Assembly (NCBI RefSeq): GCF_029690045.1
Contig: NZ_CP121464.1
Location: 3,224,001-3,288,000, forward strand
Source: Janthinobacterium rivuli
GTDB taxonomy: Bacteria; Pseudomonadota; Gammaproteobacteria; Burkholderiales; Burkholderiaceae_D
DNA: 64,000 nucleotides
Direction: 5' to 3'
Shown: in pieces, positions 27,195 through 36,301 of the stretch
How positions within the stretch are numbered: position 1 is the first letter of the stretch
Layout of the letters: every line of letters begins with the position of its first letter
Program-made: the position numbers and the translations under genes
Notes under the pieces: model-generated
The model's database searches: none
Seen by the model: only the letters and a program-made list of their open reading frames with translations
What the model was told of the DNA's origin: nothing

Positions 27195-29024
27195 ATGACC
27201 ATATCCACTGAACAAGCTTATGACGCCCCCGGCGGCGTGCCCGCGCAAGCGTCCCTCAACTGCGGTGTGGTGGGCAATTGCGCCTTCAGCGCCCTGATCG
27301 ACCAGGCGGGGCAAGTCGTCTGGTCGTGCCTGCCCCGTTTCGATGGCGACCCGGTCTTCAACGGCTTGCTGGACGCCACGGAAAACGGCAGCGTGTGGGC
27401 CATCGACATTGAAAACTTTGCCCGCAGCGAGCAATTCTACGAGCCGAACACGGCCGTGCTGCGCACGCGGCTGTACGACACGCAGGGGCGCGGCGTGGAA
27501 ATTACGGACTTCGCGCCCCGGTTCCTCAGCCGCGACCGCATGTTCCGCCCGCTGATGCTGATCCGCCGCGTCCGGCCGCTCGACCACGCCGTGCGCATCC
27601 GCGTGCGCCTGCGCCCCCGCTACGACTGGGGCAAACTGGCGCCACAGATCACGCAGGGCAGCCACCACATCCGCTACGTGGGGCCGGAACAGACCTTGCG
27701 CCTGAACACGGATGTATCGCTCAATTATGTGCTGAGCGAAACGTATTTCGTGCTGGGCGGCACGGCCAATTTCCTGCTGGGACCCGATGAAACCTTGGCT
27801 GGCGGCATCGACGAGACGGCGCGCATCTTCGAAAAGGAAACCATCAATTATTGGCGCACTTACACGCGCCGCCTGGCCGTGCCGCTGGAATGGCAGGACG
27901 TGGTCATCCGCGCGGCCATCACGTTAAAACTGTCTTTATATGAAGACACGGGCGCCATCATTGCCGCCATGACGACGAGCATCCCGGAAGCGCCCGGCAG
28001 CAGCCGCAACTGGGATTACCGCTACTGCTGGCTGCGCGACGCCTTCTTTGTCGTGCGCGCACTCAATAGTTTGTCCGAAGTGGGCACCATGGAAGAGTAT
28101 CTGCGCTGGCTGACGAACATCGTCGCCCGCTCGAAAGGCGGCCACATCCAGCCCCTGTACGGCATCGGTCTGGAAGAACAATTGCCGGAATCGACGCTCG
28201 ACCACTTGCCCGGTTACCGCGGCAATGGCCCCGTGCGCGTCGGCAACCAGGCGCAGGAACATTTCCAGCACGATGTCTATGGCAATATCGTCCTGGGCGC
28301 GGCGCAGGCGTTTCTTGACCATCGCTTGTTCCACCGGGCGGGAAAAGCCGAGTTCGCCGCGCTGGAAGCCGTGGGCGACCAGGCCTTCAAACTGCACGCG
28401 GAACCGGACGCGGGCATGTGGGAGCTGCGCACGCGCGCCAGGGTCCACACCTCGTCCATGCTGATGAGCTGGGCCGCGTGCGACCGCCTGGCGAAAGTCG
28501 CGCATAAACTGGGCTTGCCGGACCGCGCCGACCACTGGAACAGCCGCGCCGTGCTGATACGCGAGAGATTACTGCGCGAAGCGTGGAGCGAGGAACGTCT
28601 GGCCTTCGCGGAAAGCCTGGGCGGGCGCGACCTCGACGCCTCCGTGCTGCTGATGGCGGAAGTCAACTTCATCGACCCCATGGATCCGCGTTTCATCGCG
28701 ACAGTCGACGCGCTCGAAGCATCGCTGTGCGACGGCCCCTACATGCGCCGCTACGAAGCGCCCGACGACTTCGGCAAGCCCGAGACCGCCTTCAACATCT
28801 GCACCTTCTGGCGCATCGACGCACTGGCGCGCATCGGCAGGAAAGACGAAGCGCGCAAAATCTTCGAGACCATGCTGCTGGCGCGCAACCACCTGGGCTT
28901 GTTGTCGGAAGATACGCATCCCGTGACGGGCGAGATGTGGGGCAATTTCCCGCAGACGTATTCGATGGTGGGCCTCATCAACTGCGCCGTGCGCTTGTCA
29001 GCGCCTTGGGATAGCGCGGTTTAA
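27195..29024 (+). CDS. Glycoside hydrolase family 15 protein (glucoamylase/trehalase-like)
   Basis: A 609-residue cytosolic enzyme, with the typical N-terminal beta-sandwich (NCAFSALIDQAGQVVWSCLPRFDGDPVF) and the (alpha/alpha)6 barrel (SIPEAPGSSRNWDYRYCWLRDAFFVVRALN, ARSKGGHIQPLYGIGLEEQLPESTLDHLPGYRGNGPVRVGNQA). A catalytic Glu is expected in the GLEEQLPE region and a second near the C-terminal FNICTFWRIDAL. Members beside OtsAB act on trehalose or on maltose-type sugars. It could recycle trehalose or trim alpha-glucans. AAGGAG overlaps the otsB stop, so it is part of the operon. Confidence 0.9.
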   Translation: MTISTEQAYDAPGGVPAQASLNCGVVGNCAFSALIDQAGQVVWSCLPRFDGDPVFNGLLDATENGSVWAIDIENFARSEQFYEPNTAVLRTRLYDTQGRGVEITDFAPRFLSRDRMFRPLMLIRRVRPLDHAVRIRVRLRPRYDWGKLAPQITQGSHHIRYVGPEQTLRLNTDVSLNYVLSETYFVLGGTANFLLGPDETLAGGIDETARIFEKETINYWRTYTRRLAVPLEWQDVVIRAAITLKLSLYEDTGAIIAAMTTSIPEAPGSSRNWDYRYCWLRDAFFVVRALNSLSEVGTMEEYLRWLTNIVARSKGGHIQPLYGIGLEEQLPESTLDHLPGYRGNGPVRVGNQAQEHFQHDVYGNIVLGAAQAFLDHRLFHRAGKAEFAALEAVGDQAFKLHAEPDAGMWELRTRARVHTSSMLMSWAACDRLAKVAHKLGLPDRADHWNSRAVLIRERLLREAWSEERLAFAESLGGRDLDASVLLMAEVNFIDPMDPRFIATVDALEASLCDGPYMRRYEAPDDFGKPETAFNICTFWRIDALARIGRKDEARKIFETMLLARNHLGLLSEDTHPVTGEMWGNFPQTYSMVGLINCAVRLSAPWDSAV

Positions 29025-29122
29025 TCGTACCGTGTCATTCCGCGCCAGGTCATCACCCGCCTTGGTGCGCCAGAACACGAAATGCCGAATGGCATCTACA
29101 CTGATCAATATGAAATATCGAG

Positions 29123-29482
29123 ATGACGACCGAAAACGACATTTTAGCGACAATAAATGACAGCACTTTTCTTGAGACTATTTTCCAGAAAGAGACTGAT
29201 TGGGATGCTGCATTGGACGACAGGGAATCTGCTGAGTTTGATGGCGCATGGTGTGCCAGCTACGAAAAAGTGAGCTCATCTTGTCCATCTGAAGGCGCCC
29301 AAGTGAAGGAGATCAGGGAGATCGCATTCAAGAAAGTGTATCAAGTCACTGAAAATTCCGACCTTGCTGGCTACGTGTCGGACGATATGGGCTTGATTGC
29401 GCAGGCATGCCAGAATAAAGTCGAGATCGACTTTATCGACAATCTCTGGAAAACCTATATGCGCGGAGAGTTTCCAACTTGA
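29123..29482 (+). CDS. Small acidic hypothetical protein
   Basis: Not recognised. It encodes 119 residues, acidic (many Asp and Glu, for example KETDWDAALDDRESAEFDG), with no signal peptide or membrane helix. Base composition is clearly lower in GC than its neighbours. The start at 29123 has only a weak GA-rich site. It is alone between GH15 and mdcR. Acidic, low-GC orphans like this are often late-acquired genes or immunity proteins, but nothing here fixes a role. Confidence 0.55.
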   Translation: MTTENDILATINDSTFLETIFQKETDWDAALDDRESAEFDGAWCASYEKVSSSCPSEGAQVKEIREIAFKKVYQVTENSDLAGYVSDDMGLIAQACQNKVEIDFIDNLWKTYMRGEFPT

Positions 29483-29522
29483 GTTGATACAGGCATGCTC
29501 GCGGCGCTCCTGCGACGCTATT

Positions 29523-30446
29523 TCAGTTGCCAGTTGCGCGCTCGCCACGTCCATACAATCGGCACTCCGCCGCCAGCGCCAGCAAATTCGGGTCGCGCTC
29601 GCGGCTGCTCAGCATCAGCAGGGTGATTTGCTGGTGCGAGCCGTAGCGTGCGTCCAGAGGGATCAGTTCGATGCGCGAGCTGAAGGCGCGCACGCGGCCG
29701 GGCAGCAGGCTGTAGCCGATGCCGCCGCTGACGAGGTTGATCAGCGAGAAGATGTCGCCCACCCGCATGGCCGTGTCGGGCACGAATCCTGCCAGGTCGA
29801 ACGCGTGGTTGAAGCTTTGCGACGTGACGAAGCCCTCGTTGAGGGTGACGAATTTATCGTTGCGCAGCTGCTGCAAGTCCACCGATGCGGCCCCCGCATA
29901 CGGCGAGGCTAGCGGTGCGGCCAGGTAGATGTCGTCCTGGAACAGGGGCACGGCGACGAGGCCCGCATGCTGTTCGTCTTCCTGCACGCCGACGATGATG
30001 GCGTCCAAACGTCCATCGGCCAGGCTTTGCAGCAGTTCGCGGTTCGAGCCCAGGGTCAGGTCGATGTCGAGGCCGGGCCGGCGCAGCTTCAGGGCGATCA
30101 CCAGCTGCGGGATGCAGTGCAGGGTCAAGGAATACAGCGAACCGATTTTCAGGCGCACGGGGTTGATGCCCGACATTTCGCGCACCTTGCGCACGCCTTC
30201 CTCGCACTCGGCCAGCGCGCGCCGCGCCGATTCGGCAAAGGTGTAGGCCGCATGCAGGGGGATCAGGCTGCGTCCCTCGCGCTTGAACAGGGGACAGCGC
30301 AAGCCGTCTTCCAGCGAGTGCAGGGCGCGGTGCACGCTGACCGTGCTCTGGCCCAGCGCGTCGGCCACCCGCGCCAGGTTGTTCAATTCCATAAAGCTGA
30401 GAAACACCTCGAGCTTTTTCAGCGTGATTTCTTCGTTGATGGCCAT
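29523..30446 (-). CDS. mdcR: LysR-family regulator of the malonate decarboxylase operon
   Basis: Divergent from mdcA, as in other malonate decarboxylase loci. ATG 30446 gives 307 residues: an HTH (MELNNLARVADALGQSTVSVHRALHSLEDG) and an effector domain (LKIGSLYSLTLHCIPQLVIALK, DGRLDAIIVGV, GGIGYSLLPGRVRAF). It is expected to activate mdc transcription with malonate as co-inducer and to repress itself. Identification rests on position and on the general likeness to MdcR. The frame is open upstream to 30572 but would run through the promoter. Confidence 0.85.
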   Translation of the reverse strand: MAINEEITLKKLEVFLSFMELNNLARVADALGQSTVSVHRALHSLEDGLRCPLFKREGRSLIPLHAAYTFAESARRALAECEEGVRKVREMSGINPVRLKIGSLYSLTLHCIPQLVIALKLRRPGLDIDLTLGSNRELLQSLADGRLDAIIVGVQEDEQHAGLVAVPLFQDDIYLAAPLASPYAGAASVDLQQLRNDKFVTLNEGFVTSQSFNHAFDLAGFVPDTAMRVGDIFSLINLVSGGIGYSLLPGRVRAFSSRIELIPLDARYGSHQQITLLMLSSRERDPNLLALAAECRLYGRGERATGN

Positions 30447-30466
30447 GATCACCGTGATTATCGTGA

Positions 30467-30491
30467 GTTCATTAACTTCAGGGTAATGAAC
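30467..30491. promoter_or_regulatory. Inverted repeat in the mdcR-mdcA promoter
   Basis: GTTCATTA and TAATGAAC are exact reverse complements with a 9-bp spacer, starting 20 bp upstream of the mdcR start codon. The size and symmetry suit a LysR regulator site, probably the MdcR autoregulatory site. Confidence 0.6.
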
Positions 30492-30528
30492 ATGGTAGCA
30501 GGTTGATTGTCGCGCCTCCGTTTTCACT

Positions 30529-30548
30529 CTATCGTCAAGGTTCGATAG
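30529..30548. promoter_or_regulatory. Second inverted repeat close to mdcA start
   Basis: CTATCG and CGATAG flank an 8-bp spacer, 17 bp before the mdcA ATG. It could be a second MdcR half-site near the mdcA promoter or a leader hairpin. It lies just upstream of the ribosome site GGAGG. Confidence 0.4.
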
Positions 30549-30565
30549 CTTAATTCGGAGGCAAG

Positions 30566-32239
30566 ATGTCAACCGCCACAGCAGCGCCAGCGCAGCGGCA
30601 AAAACAATGGGACACGCGTCGCACCGAGAAGCGCCGCCGCCTCGACGCCGTGCGCCAGTACGCGAGCGGCCCCGTGCTGCAACAGGGCGACATGGTCGCC
30701 GTGCTCGAAGCGCTGCTGGCGCCGGGCGACCGCGTCGTCCTCGAAGGAAATAACCAGAAGCAGGCCGATTTCCTCGCCCGCATGCTGACCCAGGTCAACC
30801 CCGACAAGATTAACCATCTGCACCTGATCATGCCCAGCGTCAGCCTGCCCGAACACCTGGACCTGTTCGAGCGGGGCATCGCCCGCAAGCTCGATTTCTC
30901 GTTTGCCGGCACGCAAAGCCTGCGCATCGCCCAGTTCCTGCAGGATGGCTTGCTCGAGGTGGGCGCCATCCACACCTACATCGAACTGTATGCGCGCCTG
31001 TTCGTCGACCTCACACCCAACGTCGTCATGGTGGCCGGCTACATGGCCGACCGCCAGGGCAATCTGTACACGGGCCCCAGCACGGAGGACACGCCGACCC
31101 TGGTGGAATCGGCCGCCTTCCGCGACGGCATCGTCATCGCCCAGGTCAATCAGATCGTCGACGACGTCAGCGATTTACCCAGGGTCGACGTGCCCGGCTC
31201 GTGGATCGATTTCGTCGTGCAGTCCGATAAACCGTTCTTCATCGAGCCGCTGTTTACCCGCGACCCGCGCGTGATCAAGCCCGTGCACGTGCTGATGGCC
31301 ATGATGGCGATCCGCGGCGTGTATGAAAAACACCAGGTGCAGTCGCTCAATCACGGCATCGGTTTCAATACGGCCGCCATCGAGCTGATTTTGCCCACGT
31401 ATGGCGAGCAGCTGGGCCTGAAAGGCAAGATCTGCCGCAACTGGGTGCTCAATCCCCATCCGACCTTGATCCCTGCCATCGAGACGGGCTGGGTCGAGAG
31501 CGTGCACTGCTTCGGCGCGGAACTGGGCATGGAAGGCTATGCGGCCGCGCGGCCCGACGTGTTCTTTACGGGCCGCGACGGCTCCATGCGCTCGAACCGA
31601 GCCCTGTGCCAGCTGGCTGGCCAGTACGCGGTCGATCTGTTCATCGGCGCCACCTTGCAGATGGATGGCCTGGGCAACTCGTCCACCGTGACGAATGGCC
31701 GCCTGGCCGGCTTCGGCGGCGCGCCCAACATGGGCCACGACCCGCATGGCCGGCGCCACCCGACGCCGGCCTGGCTGGACCTGATCGAGACGGACGACCC
31801 GCTCGCGCGCGGCAAGAAGCTGGTGGTGCAGATGGTCGAGACGTTCCAGGATGGCGGCCAGCCGACGATCGTCGAATCGCTCGACGCCGTGGCAGTGGGC
31901 CAGGCCAGCGGCATGCCGCTCGCGCCCGTGATGATCTATGGCGACGACGTCACCCACGTGCTGACGGAAGAGGGCATCGCCTATCTGTACAAGGCCCGTT
32001 CGCTCGAAGAGCGCAAGGCCATGCTGGCGGCCGTCGCTGGCGTCACGCCCATCGGCCTGCGCCACGACCCGAAGACGACGGCGAAATTGCGCGCCGACGG
32101 CCTGATCGCGCTGCCCGAGGATATCGGCGTGCAGCGCGGCGCGGCGAACCGCTCGCTGCTGGCGGCGAAAAGCATCGCCGACCTGGTCGAATGGTCGGAC
32201 GGCCTGTATCAACCCCCCGCCAAATTCAGGAGCTGGTAA
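30566..32239 (+). CDS. mdcA: Malonate decarboxylase alpha subunit (acetyl-/malonyl-ACP transferase)
   Basis: Transfers the ACP thiol cofactor from acetyl-S-ACP to malonate, giving malonyl-S-ACP and acetate. It has 557 residues, normal for MdcA, a CoA-transferase-like protein. Recognised regions are VLEGNNQKQADFLARMLTQVNPDKINHLHLIMPSV, FAGTQSLRIAQFL, LHTYIELYARLF-type GAIHTYIELYARLFVDL, and GFGGAPNMGHDPHGRRHPTPAW. A good GGAGG precedes the start. Its stop overlaps mdcB by one base, so the operon begins here. Confidence 0.95.
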   Translation: MSTATAAPAQRQKQWDTRRTEKRRRLDAVRQYASGPVLQQGDMVAVLEALLAPGDRVVLEGNNQKQADFLARMLTQVNPDKINHLHLIMPSVSLPEHLDLFERGIARKLDFSFAGTQSLRIAQFLQDGLLEVGAIHTYIELYARLFVDLTPNVVMVAGYMADRQGNLYTGPSTEDTPTLVESAAFRDGIVIAQVNQIVDDVSDLPRVDVPGSWIDFVVQSDKPFFIEPLFTRDPRVIKPVHVLMAMMAIRGVYEKHQVQSLNHGIGFNTAAIELILPTYGEQLGLKGKICRNWVLNPHPTLIPAIETGWVESVHCFGAELGMEGYAAARPDVFFTGRDGSMRSNRALCQLAGQYAVDLFIGATLQMDGLGNSSTVTNGRLAGFGGAPNMGHDPHGRRHPTPAWLDLIETDDPLARGKKLVVQMVETFQDGGQPTIVESLDAVAVGQASGMPLAPVMIYGDDVTHVLTEEGIAYLYKARSLEERKAMLAAVAGVTPIGLRHDPKTTAKLRADGLIALPEDIGVQRGAANRSLLAAKSIADLVEWSDGLYQPPAKFRSW

Positions 32240-33120
32240 TGACGACCACGATGACGATGACAGTGTCGGTGCGCGAACGTTCTGCCGCGCTGGGACGGCA
32301 AGTGCTGCAGGCGCTGCTCGATGAAGTGACCTTGACGCCGAAACCGGGCCTGGTCGATTTGCGCAGCCGTGGCGCCCACACGGACTTGAACTGGGCCCTG
32401 ATGTGCCATTCGGCCTGCGTGCTGCAGCCCGTGTTTGCCGCCATGGCCGACGCTGGCGCGCAGAGTGAAGACGACGACCAGCTGCGCCAGCGCATCGGCG
32501 CCATCGGCCGCAATGGCGAGGCGCTGATGCTGGCGGCGACGGGCGGCGTGAACACGCACCGGGGCGCCATCTGGGCGCTGGGTCTCCTGGTGACGGCGGC
32601 GGCGCAGCAGGGCGCGCGCGGCGCATCGCTGGCGCCAACGGCCGTGGCGGCGCGGGCCGGTGCGCTGGCCCGTTTGCACGACCGCGGCGCGCCTGGCGCC
32701 ACGGGCAACAAGGGCGAGCTGGCGTGCCGCCAGTACCAGGTCGATGGCGCACGGGGCCAGGCCCGCGCCGGCTTTCCCTTGGTGACGGGCGCCGGATTGC
32801 CGGCCTTGCACGCCTCGCGGGCACGCGGCGACAACGAAACGACGGCGCGCCTGAACGCCTTGCTGGCGATAGTCAGCCAGCTCGATGACACCTGCCTGCT
32901 GTCGCGCGGCGGCGAGTCTGCCTTGCTGGCATTGCAGGAGGGGGCGGCGCGGGTGCTGGCGGCCGGCGGCGCGGCCACGGCAGATGGCGCCAAGGCGCTG
33001 CTGGCGCTGGAAGCCGTGGCGCTGGCGCGGGGCGTGTCGCCTGGCGGCGCGGCCGACCTGCTGGCGGCGACCCTGTTCCTCGACCGGTTGACACAAGGAG
33101 AAGCGCATGGAAACGCGTGA
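32239..33120 (+). CDS. mdcB: Triphosphoribosyl-dephospho-CoA synthase
   Basis: Makes 2'-(5''-triphosphoribosyl)-3'-dephospho-CoA, the precursor of the MdcC prosthetic group, from ATP and dephospho-CoA. ATG 32239 overlaps the mdcA stop (TAATG), giving 293 residues. It matches the CitG/MdcB family in LLDEVTLTPKPGLVDLRSRGAHTDLNWALMCHSA, TGGVNTHRGAIWALG, TGNKGELACRQYQV and LSRGGESALLAL. It overlaps mdcC by 14 bases. A homologous CitG role is unlikely as no citrate lyase is present. Confidence 0.93.
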   Translation: MTTTMTMTVSVRERSAALGRQVLQALLDEVTLTPKPGLVDLRSRGAHTDLNWALMCHSACVLQPVFAAMADAGAQSEDDDQLRQRIGAIGRNGEALMLAATGGVNTHRGAIWALGLLVTAAAQQGARGASLAPTAVAARAGALARLHDRGAPGATGNKGELACRQYQVDGARGQARAGFPLVTGAGLPALHASRARGDNETTARLNALLAIVSQLDDTCLLSRGGESALLALQEGAARVLAAGGAATADGAKALLALEAVALARGVSPGGAADLLAATLFLDRLTQGEAHGNA

Positions 33121-33415
33121 CTATACATTCGCGGCCGGGCAGCCGGCGTCTAGCCGCGCCCTGGCCGGCGTCGTCGGCTCGGGCGATCTGGAAGTGCTGC
33201 TGCAGCCAGGCGACGATGGCGTGACCCGCATCGTCGTCAACACCTCCGTCGATGGCAAGGGCGCCGTGTGGGATGCGCTCCTGCAGCGCGTATTCGGCGG
33301 CGAGCCGCTGCCGGCGGCGCGCATCGTCATCAACGATTGCGGCGCCACGCCGGGCGTGGTGCGCATGCGCATCGAGCAAGCCTACGAAGAATTGCAAGCG
33401 GGGAGGACGGCATGA
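33107..33415 (+). CDS. mdcC: Malonate decarboxylase acyl carrier protein (delta subunit)
   Basis: Acyl carrier with a covalently bound phosphoribosyl-dephospho-CoA. It has 102 residues. The attachment Ser is S25 in AGVVGSGDLEVLLQPG, the same residue number as reported for the Klebsiella protein. The C-terminus (RIVINDCGATPGVVRMRIEQAYEEL) is characteristic of the family. It overlaps mdcB and mdcD (ATGA), so is tightly coupled. Confidence 0.95.
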   Translation: METRDYTFAAGQPASSRALAGVVGSGDLEVLLQPGDDGVTRIVVNTSVDGKGAVWDALLQRVFGGEPLPAARIVINDCGATPGVVRMRIEQAYEELQAGRTA

Positions 33416-34266
33416 GCACCTTGAAGGAATTGCTGGAGCGCGACAGCTTCATCGAACGCGGGGCGCGCAGCCGGGCCAGGGCCTTGCTGGACGCTGGCAG
33501 CATGCGCGAACTGCTCGATCCGTTCTGCGGCATCACCTCGCCCTGGCTGCCGCAACAAGGCGTGACGGCCCAGGCGGATGACGGCGTGGTGGTAGCCAAG
33601 GGCCTGTTCGACGGCCAGCCGGCCGTGGTGCTGGCCATTGAAGGCGCCTACCAGGGCGGCAGCATGGGCGAAGTGGGCGGCGCGAAAATCGCCGGCGCGC
33701 TGGAACTGGCGGCGCGCGACAACCGCCAGGGAATACCGACACGCGCCGTGATCCTGTTCGAGACGGGTGGCGTGCGCCTGCAGGAAGCCAACCTGGGCCT
33801 CGCTGCCATTGCCGACATCCATGCGGCGATTGTCGATCTGCGCCGCTACCAGCCCGTGATAGGGATTACGGCTGGCACCGTGGGCTGCTACGGCGGCATG
33901 TCGATCGCGGCAGGTCTGTGCAGTTACTTGATCGTCACGCGCGAGGCGCGCCTGGGTCTCAATGGTCCCGCCGTGATCGAGCAGGAAGCGGGCGTGGACG
34001 AATTCGACTCGCGCAACAAACCGTTCATCTGGAGCCTCACGGGCGGCGAGCAGCGTTTCCACAGCGGCCTGGCCGACGCCTATGTCGAGGACGATACGGC
34101 GCAGATGCGCGCCACCGTGGCCGCCTTGTTTGCACGCGGCGTGCCGGCGCAGCACCGCAGCAGCCAGGCCGACGATTTTCTTGCCCGCCTGGCGCAAGTG
34201 GACGCCGGGCCGCAAGCCACGTCGCAAGCCGTGCGCAGCATCTACAGCAAAGGAACCGCAGCATGA
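33412..34266 (+). CDS. mdcD: Malonate decarboxylase beta subunit
   Basis: With MdcE forms the malonyl-S-ACP decarboxylase, which releases CO2 and regenerates acetyl-S-ACP. The 284-residue protein has a carboxyltransferase-type crotonase fold: GAYQGGSMGEVGGAKIAGALELA, RAVILFETGGVRLQEANLGLAAIADIH and GTVGCYGGMSIAAGLCSYLIV. ATG at 33412 overlaps the mdcC stop. It overlaps mdcE through ATGA. Confidence 0.95.
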   Translation: MSTLKELLERDSFIERGARSRARALLDAGSMRELLDPFCGITSPWLPQQGVTAQADDGVVVAKGLFDGQPAVVLAIEGAYQGGSMGEVGGAKIAGALELAARDNRQGIPTRAVILFETGGVRLQEANLGLAAIADIHAAIVDLRRYQPVIGITAGTVGCYGGMSIAAGLCSYLIVTREARLGLNGPAVIEQEAGVDEFDSRNKPFIWSLTGGEQRFHSGLADAYVEDDTAQMRATVAALFARGVPAQHRSSQADDFLARLAQVDAGPQATSQAVRSIYSKGTAA

Positions 34267-35075
34267 ACGCCATTACCGAAACGAGCCGGGGCGCCGTCTG
34301 GCTGGCGGCACTCACGAATAACGCTGCGCCGCTGGACGGTTATCCGCCTTCCGTGCGCGTGGTCGACGCGCTGCTGGCGGGCGAGCCGGCGCGCTACCTC
34401 GCCGTGCTGCCCGACCCGGACAACCGTTTTTCGCGTGCCCGCACCGGTGAAATCGGCCTGGTCGAGGCGTGGCAGCTGGCGCGTGCCGTGCGGCAGGTGG
34501 TGTTGGAGGACCGCGACCTGGCCGTGAAGCGGCCCATCGTCGCCGTCATCGACGTGGCCAGCCAGGCGTACGGCCGGCGCGAAGAAGCGTACGGCATCCA
34601 CCAGGCGCTGGCCGGCGCGGCGGGGGCGTATGCCGAGGCGCGCCTGGCCGGCCATCCCGTGATCGGCCTGATCGTCGGCAAGGCCATGTCGGGCGCTTTT
34701 CTCGCCCACGGCTACCAGGCCAACCGCCTGATCGCGCTCGACGACCCGCACGTGATGGTGCATGCGATGGGCAAGGCCTCGGCCGCCCGCATCACCCTGC
34801 GCACGGTGGCAGCGCTGGAAGCGCTGGCCGCAAGCATCGCGCCGATGGCCTACGACATTGGCAACTACGCCACCCTGGGCTTGCTGTGGCAAACCTTGCA
34901 CGTGGCGCAGCCGGACGATCCGTCCCAGCTTGATCTGGCACAGGTGCAGGGCAGCCTGCAGGCGGCGCTGGCCGACATTCGCGCCGACCCGCAGCGCGAC
35001 CTGTCCAGCCGCCTGGGCGCGCTGCACCGCCAGGCGTCGGCAAAAGTCAGGGAGGTGCTGGGGCAGCAGTGGTAA
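34263..35075 (+). CDS. mdcE: Malonate decarboxylase gamma subunit
   Basis: Partner of MdcD in the decarboxylase. It has 270 residues with the second carboxyltransferase-like domain, including RPIVAVIDVASQAYGRREEAYGIHQALAGAAGAYAEARLAGHPVIGLIVGKAMSGAFLAHGYQANRLIALDD, the motif region of MdcE. ATG 34263 overlaps the mdcD stop. It is followed by a 55-bp gap and then the transporter pair. Confidence 0.95.
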   Translation: MNAITETSRGAVWLAALTNNAAPLDGYPPSVRVVDALLAGEPARYLAVLPDPDNRFSRARTGEIGLVEAWQLARAVRQVVLEDRDLAVKRPIVAVIDVASQAYGRREEAYGIHQALAGAAGAYAEARLAGHPVIGLIVGKAMSGAFLAHGYQANRLIALDDPHVMVHAMGKASAARITLRTVAALEALAASIAPMAYDIGNYATLGLLWQTLHVAQPDDPSQLDLAQVQGSLQAALADIRADPQRDLSSRLGALHRQASAKVREVLGQQW

Positions 35076-35130
35076 GTGAAACAACAGAGAAGACTTCAAG
35101 TCATTCCTATTCCTATAACGGAGACAAATC

Positions 35131-35544
35131 ATGATCATTTACGGAACCGCACTGCTGGCCCTGTGCCATTTGCTCGGCATCTTCCTGGGCGACCTGCTCG
35201 GGCAGCTGATGGGCGTCAAGACCAATGTGGGCGGCGTGGGCATCGCCATGCTGCTGCTGATCTGCGCCCGGCTCTACATGCAGCGGCGCGCCTGGCTGCC
35301 GCAGATGACGGAACGGGGCGTCGAATACTGGGGCGCCATGTATATTCCCGTGGTGGTGGCGATGGCGGCGCAGCAGGATGTGGTGGCGGCGCTGCGCGGC
35401 GGGCCGGTGGCCGTGCTGGCCGCCATCGGTTCCGTGCTCGTTTGCGGTGCCGTGATCTCGCTGATTAATCGTATGGAAAGCCCGGCCGCCATCGCCGCCG
35501 CCGAAGCCGAGTCGATGTTGATGAAGGAGCACCGTCATGCTTGA
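35131..35544 (+). CDS. madL: Malonate transporter subunit MadL
   Basis: The 137-residue small subunit of the two-component MadLM malonate/Na+ symporter. About four hydrophobic stretches (IIYGTALLALCHLLGIFLGDLLGQLMGVKTNVGGVGIAMLLLI first) match the MadL family. GGAG precedes ATG 35131. It overlaps madM by eight bases. It sits inside the mdc operon between the decarboxylase and the cofactor genes. Confidence 0.9.
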   Translation: MIIYGTALLALCHLLGIFLGDLLGQLMGVKTNVGGVGIAMLLLICARLYMQRRAWLPQMTERGVEYWGAMYIPVVVAMAAQQDVVAALRGGPVAVLAAIGSVLVCGAVISLINRMESPAAIAAAEAESMLMKEHRHA

Positions 35545-36301
35545 GCTCTTTGAAAAAGCCGCCATCCACAATGGCCTCGTGACGGCCTTCGCCTTTGTCG
35601 GCCTGATCATGCTGCTGTCGGTGGCGCTGTCGAAGTATCTGACCCTGGGCCGCGTGCACGGTTCGGCGATTGCCATCGTGATCGGCCTGGGCCTCGCTTA
35701 CTGGGGCGGCGTGCATAGCGGCGGCCACAAGGGACTGGCCGATCTGTCGCTGTTCGGCGGCATCGGCCTGATGGGCGGCGCCATGCTGCGCGACTTTGCC
35801 ATCGTCGCCACGGCCTTCGAGGTGCAGGCGACGGAGGCGCGCAAGGCGGGCCTGATCGGCGTCGTGGCGCTGATGCTGGGCGTGGTGCTGCCGTTTCTCG
35901 TCGGCGCCGGCGTGGCGTACGCGTTTGGCTATTCGGACGCCGTCAGCATGACCACCATCGGCGCCGGCGCCGTCACGTACATCGTCGGCCCCGTCACGGG
36001 AGCGGCCATCGGCGCCAGTTCGGACGTCATGGCCCTGAGTATCGCGGCGGGCCTCATCAAGGCCATCCTGGTGATGGTGGGCACGCCCGCCGCGGCGCGC
36101 TTTTTGCGCCTGAAAACGCCGCGTTCGGCCATGGTCTTCGGCGGCCTGGCCGGCACCGTCAGCGGCGTCTCGGCGGGCCTTGCCGCCACCGACCGCAAAC
36201 TGGTGCCGTACGGCGCGCTGGTCGCCACCTTTCATACGGGCCTGGGATGCTTGCTGGGACCGTCCTTGCTATTCTTTGCCGTCAAGGCGGTGGTGGCCTG
36301 A
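35537..36301 (+). CDS. madM: Malonate transporter subunit MadM
   Basis: The large (254 residues) subunit of the MadLM malonate symporter, with about eight hydrophobic helices and a Gly-rich core (GGIGLMGGAMLRDFAIVATAF, IGAGAVTYIVGPVTGAAIGASSDVMALSIAAGLIKA). It overlaps madL and is coupled to mdcG by TGATGG. Import of malonate is expected to use an ion gradient. Confidence 0.92.
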   Translation: MLELFEKAAIHNGLVTAFAFVGLIMLLSVALSKYLTLGRVHGSAIAIVIGLGLAYWGGVHSGGHKGLADLSLFGGIGLMGGAMLRDFAIVATAFEVQATEARKAGLIGVVALMLGVVLPFLVGAGVAYAFGYSDAVSMTTIGAGAVTYIVGPVTGAAIGASSDVMALSIAAGLIKAILVMVGTPAAARFLRLKTPRSAMVFGGLAGTVSGVSAGLAATDRKLVPYGALVATFHTGLGCLLGPSLLFFAVKAVVA

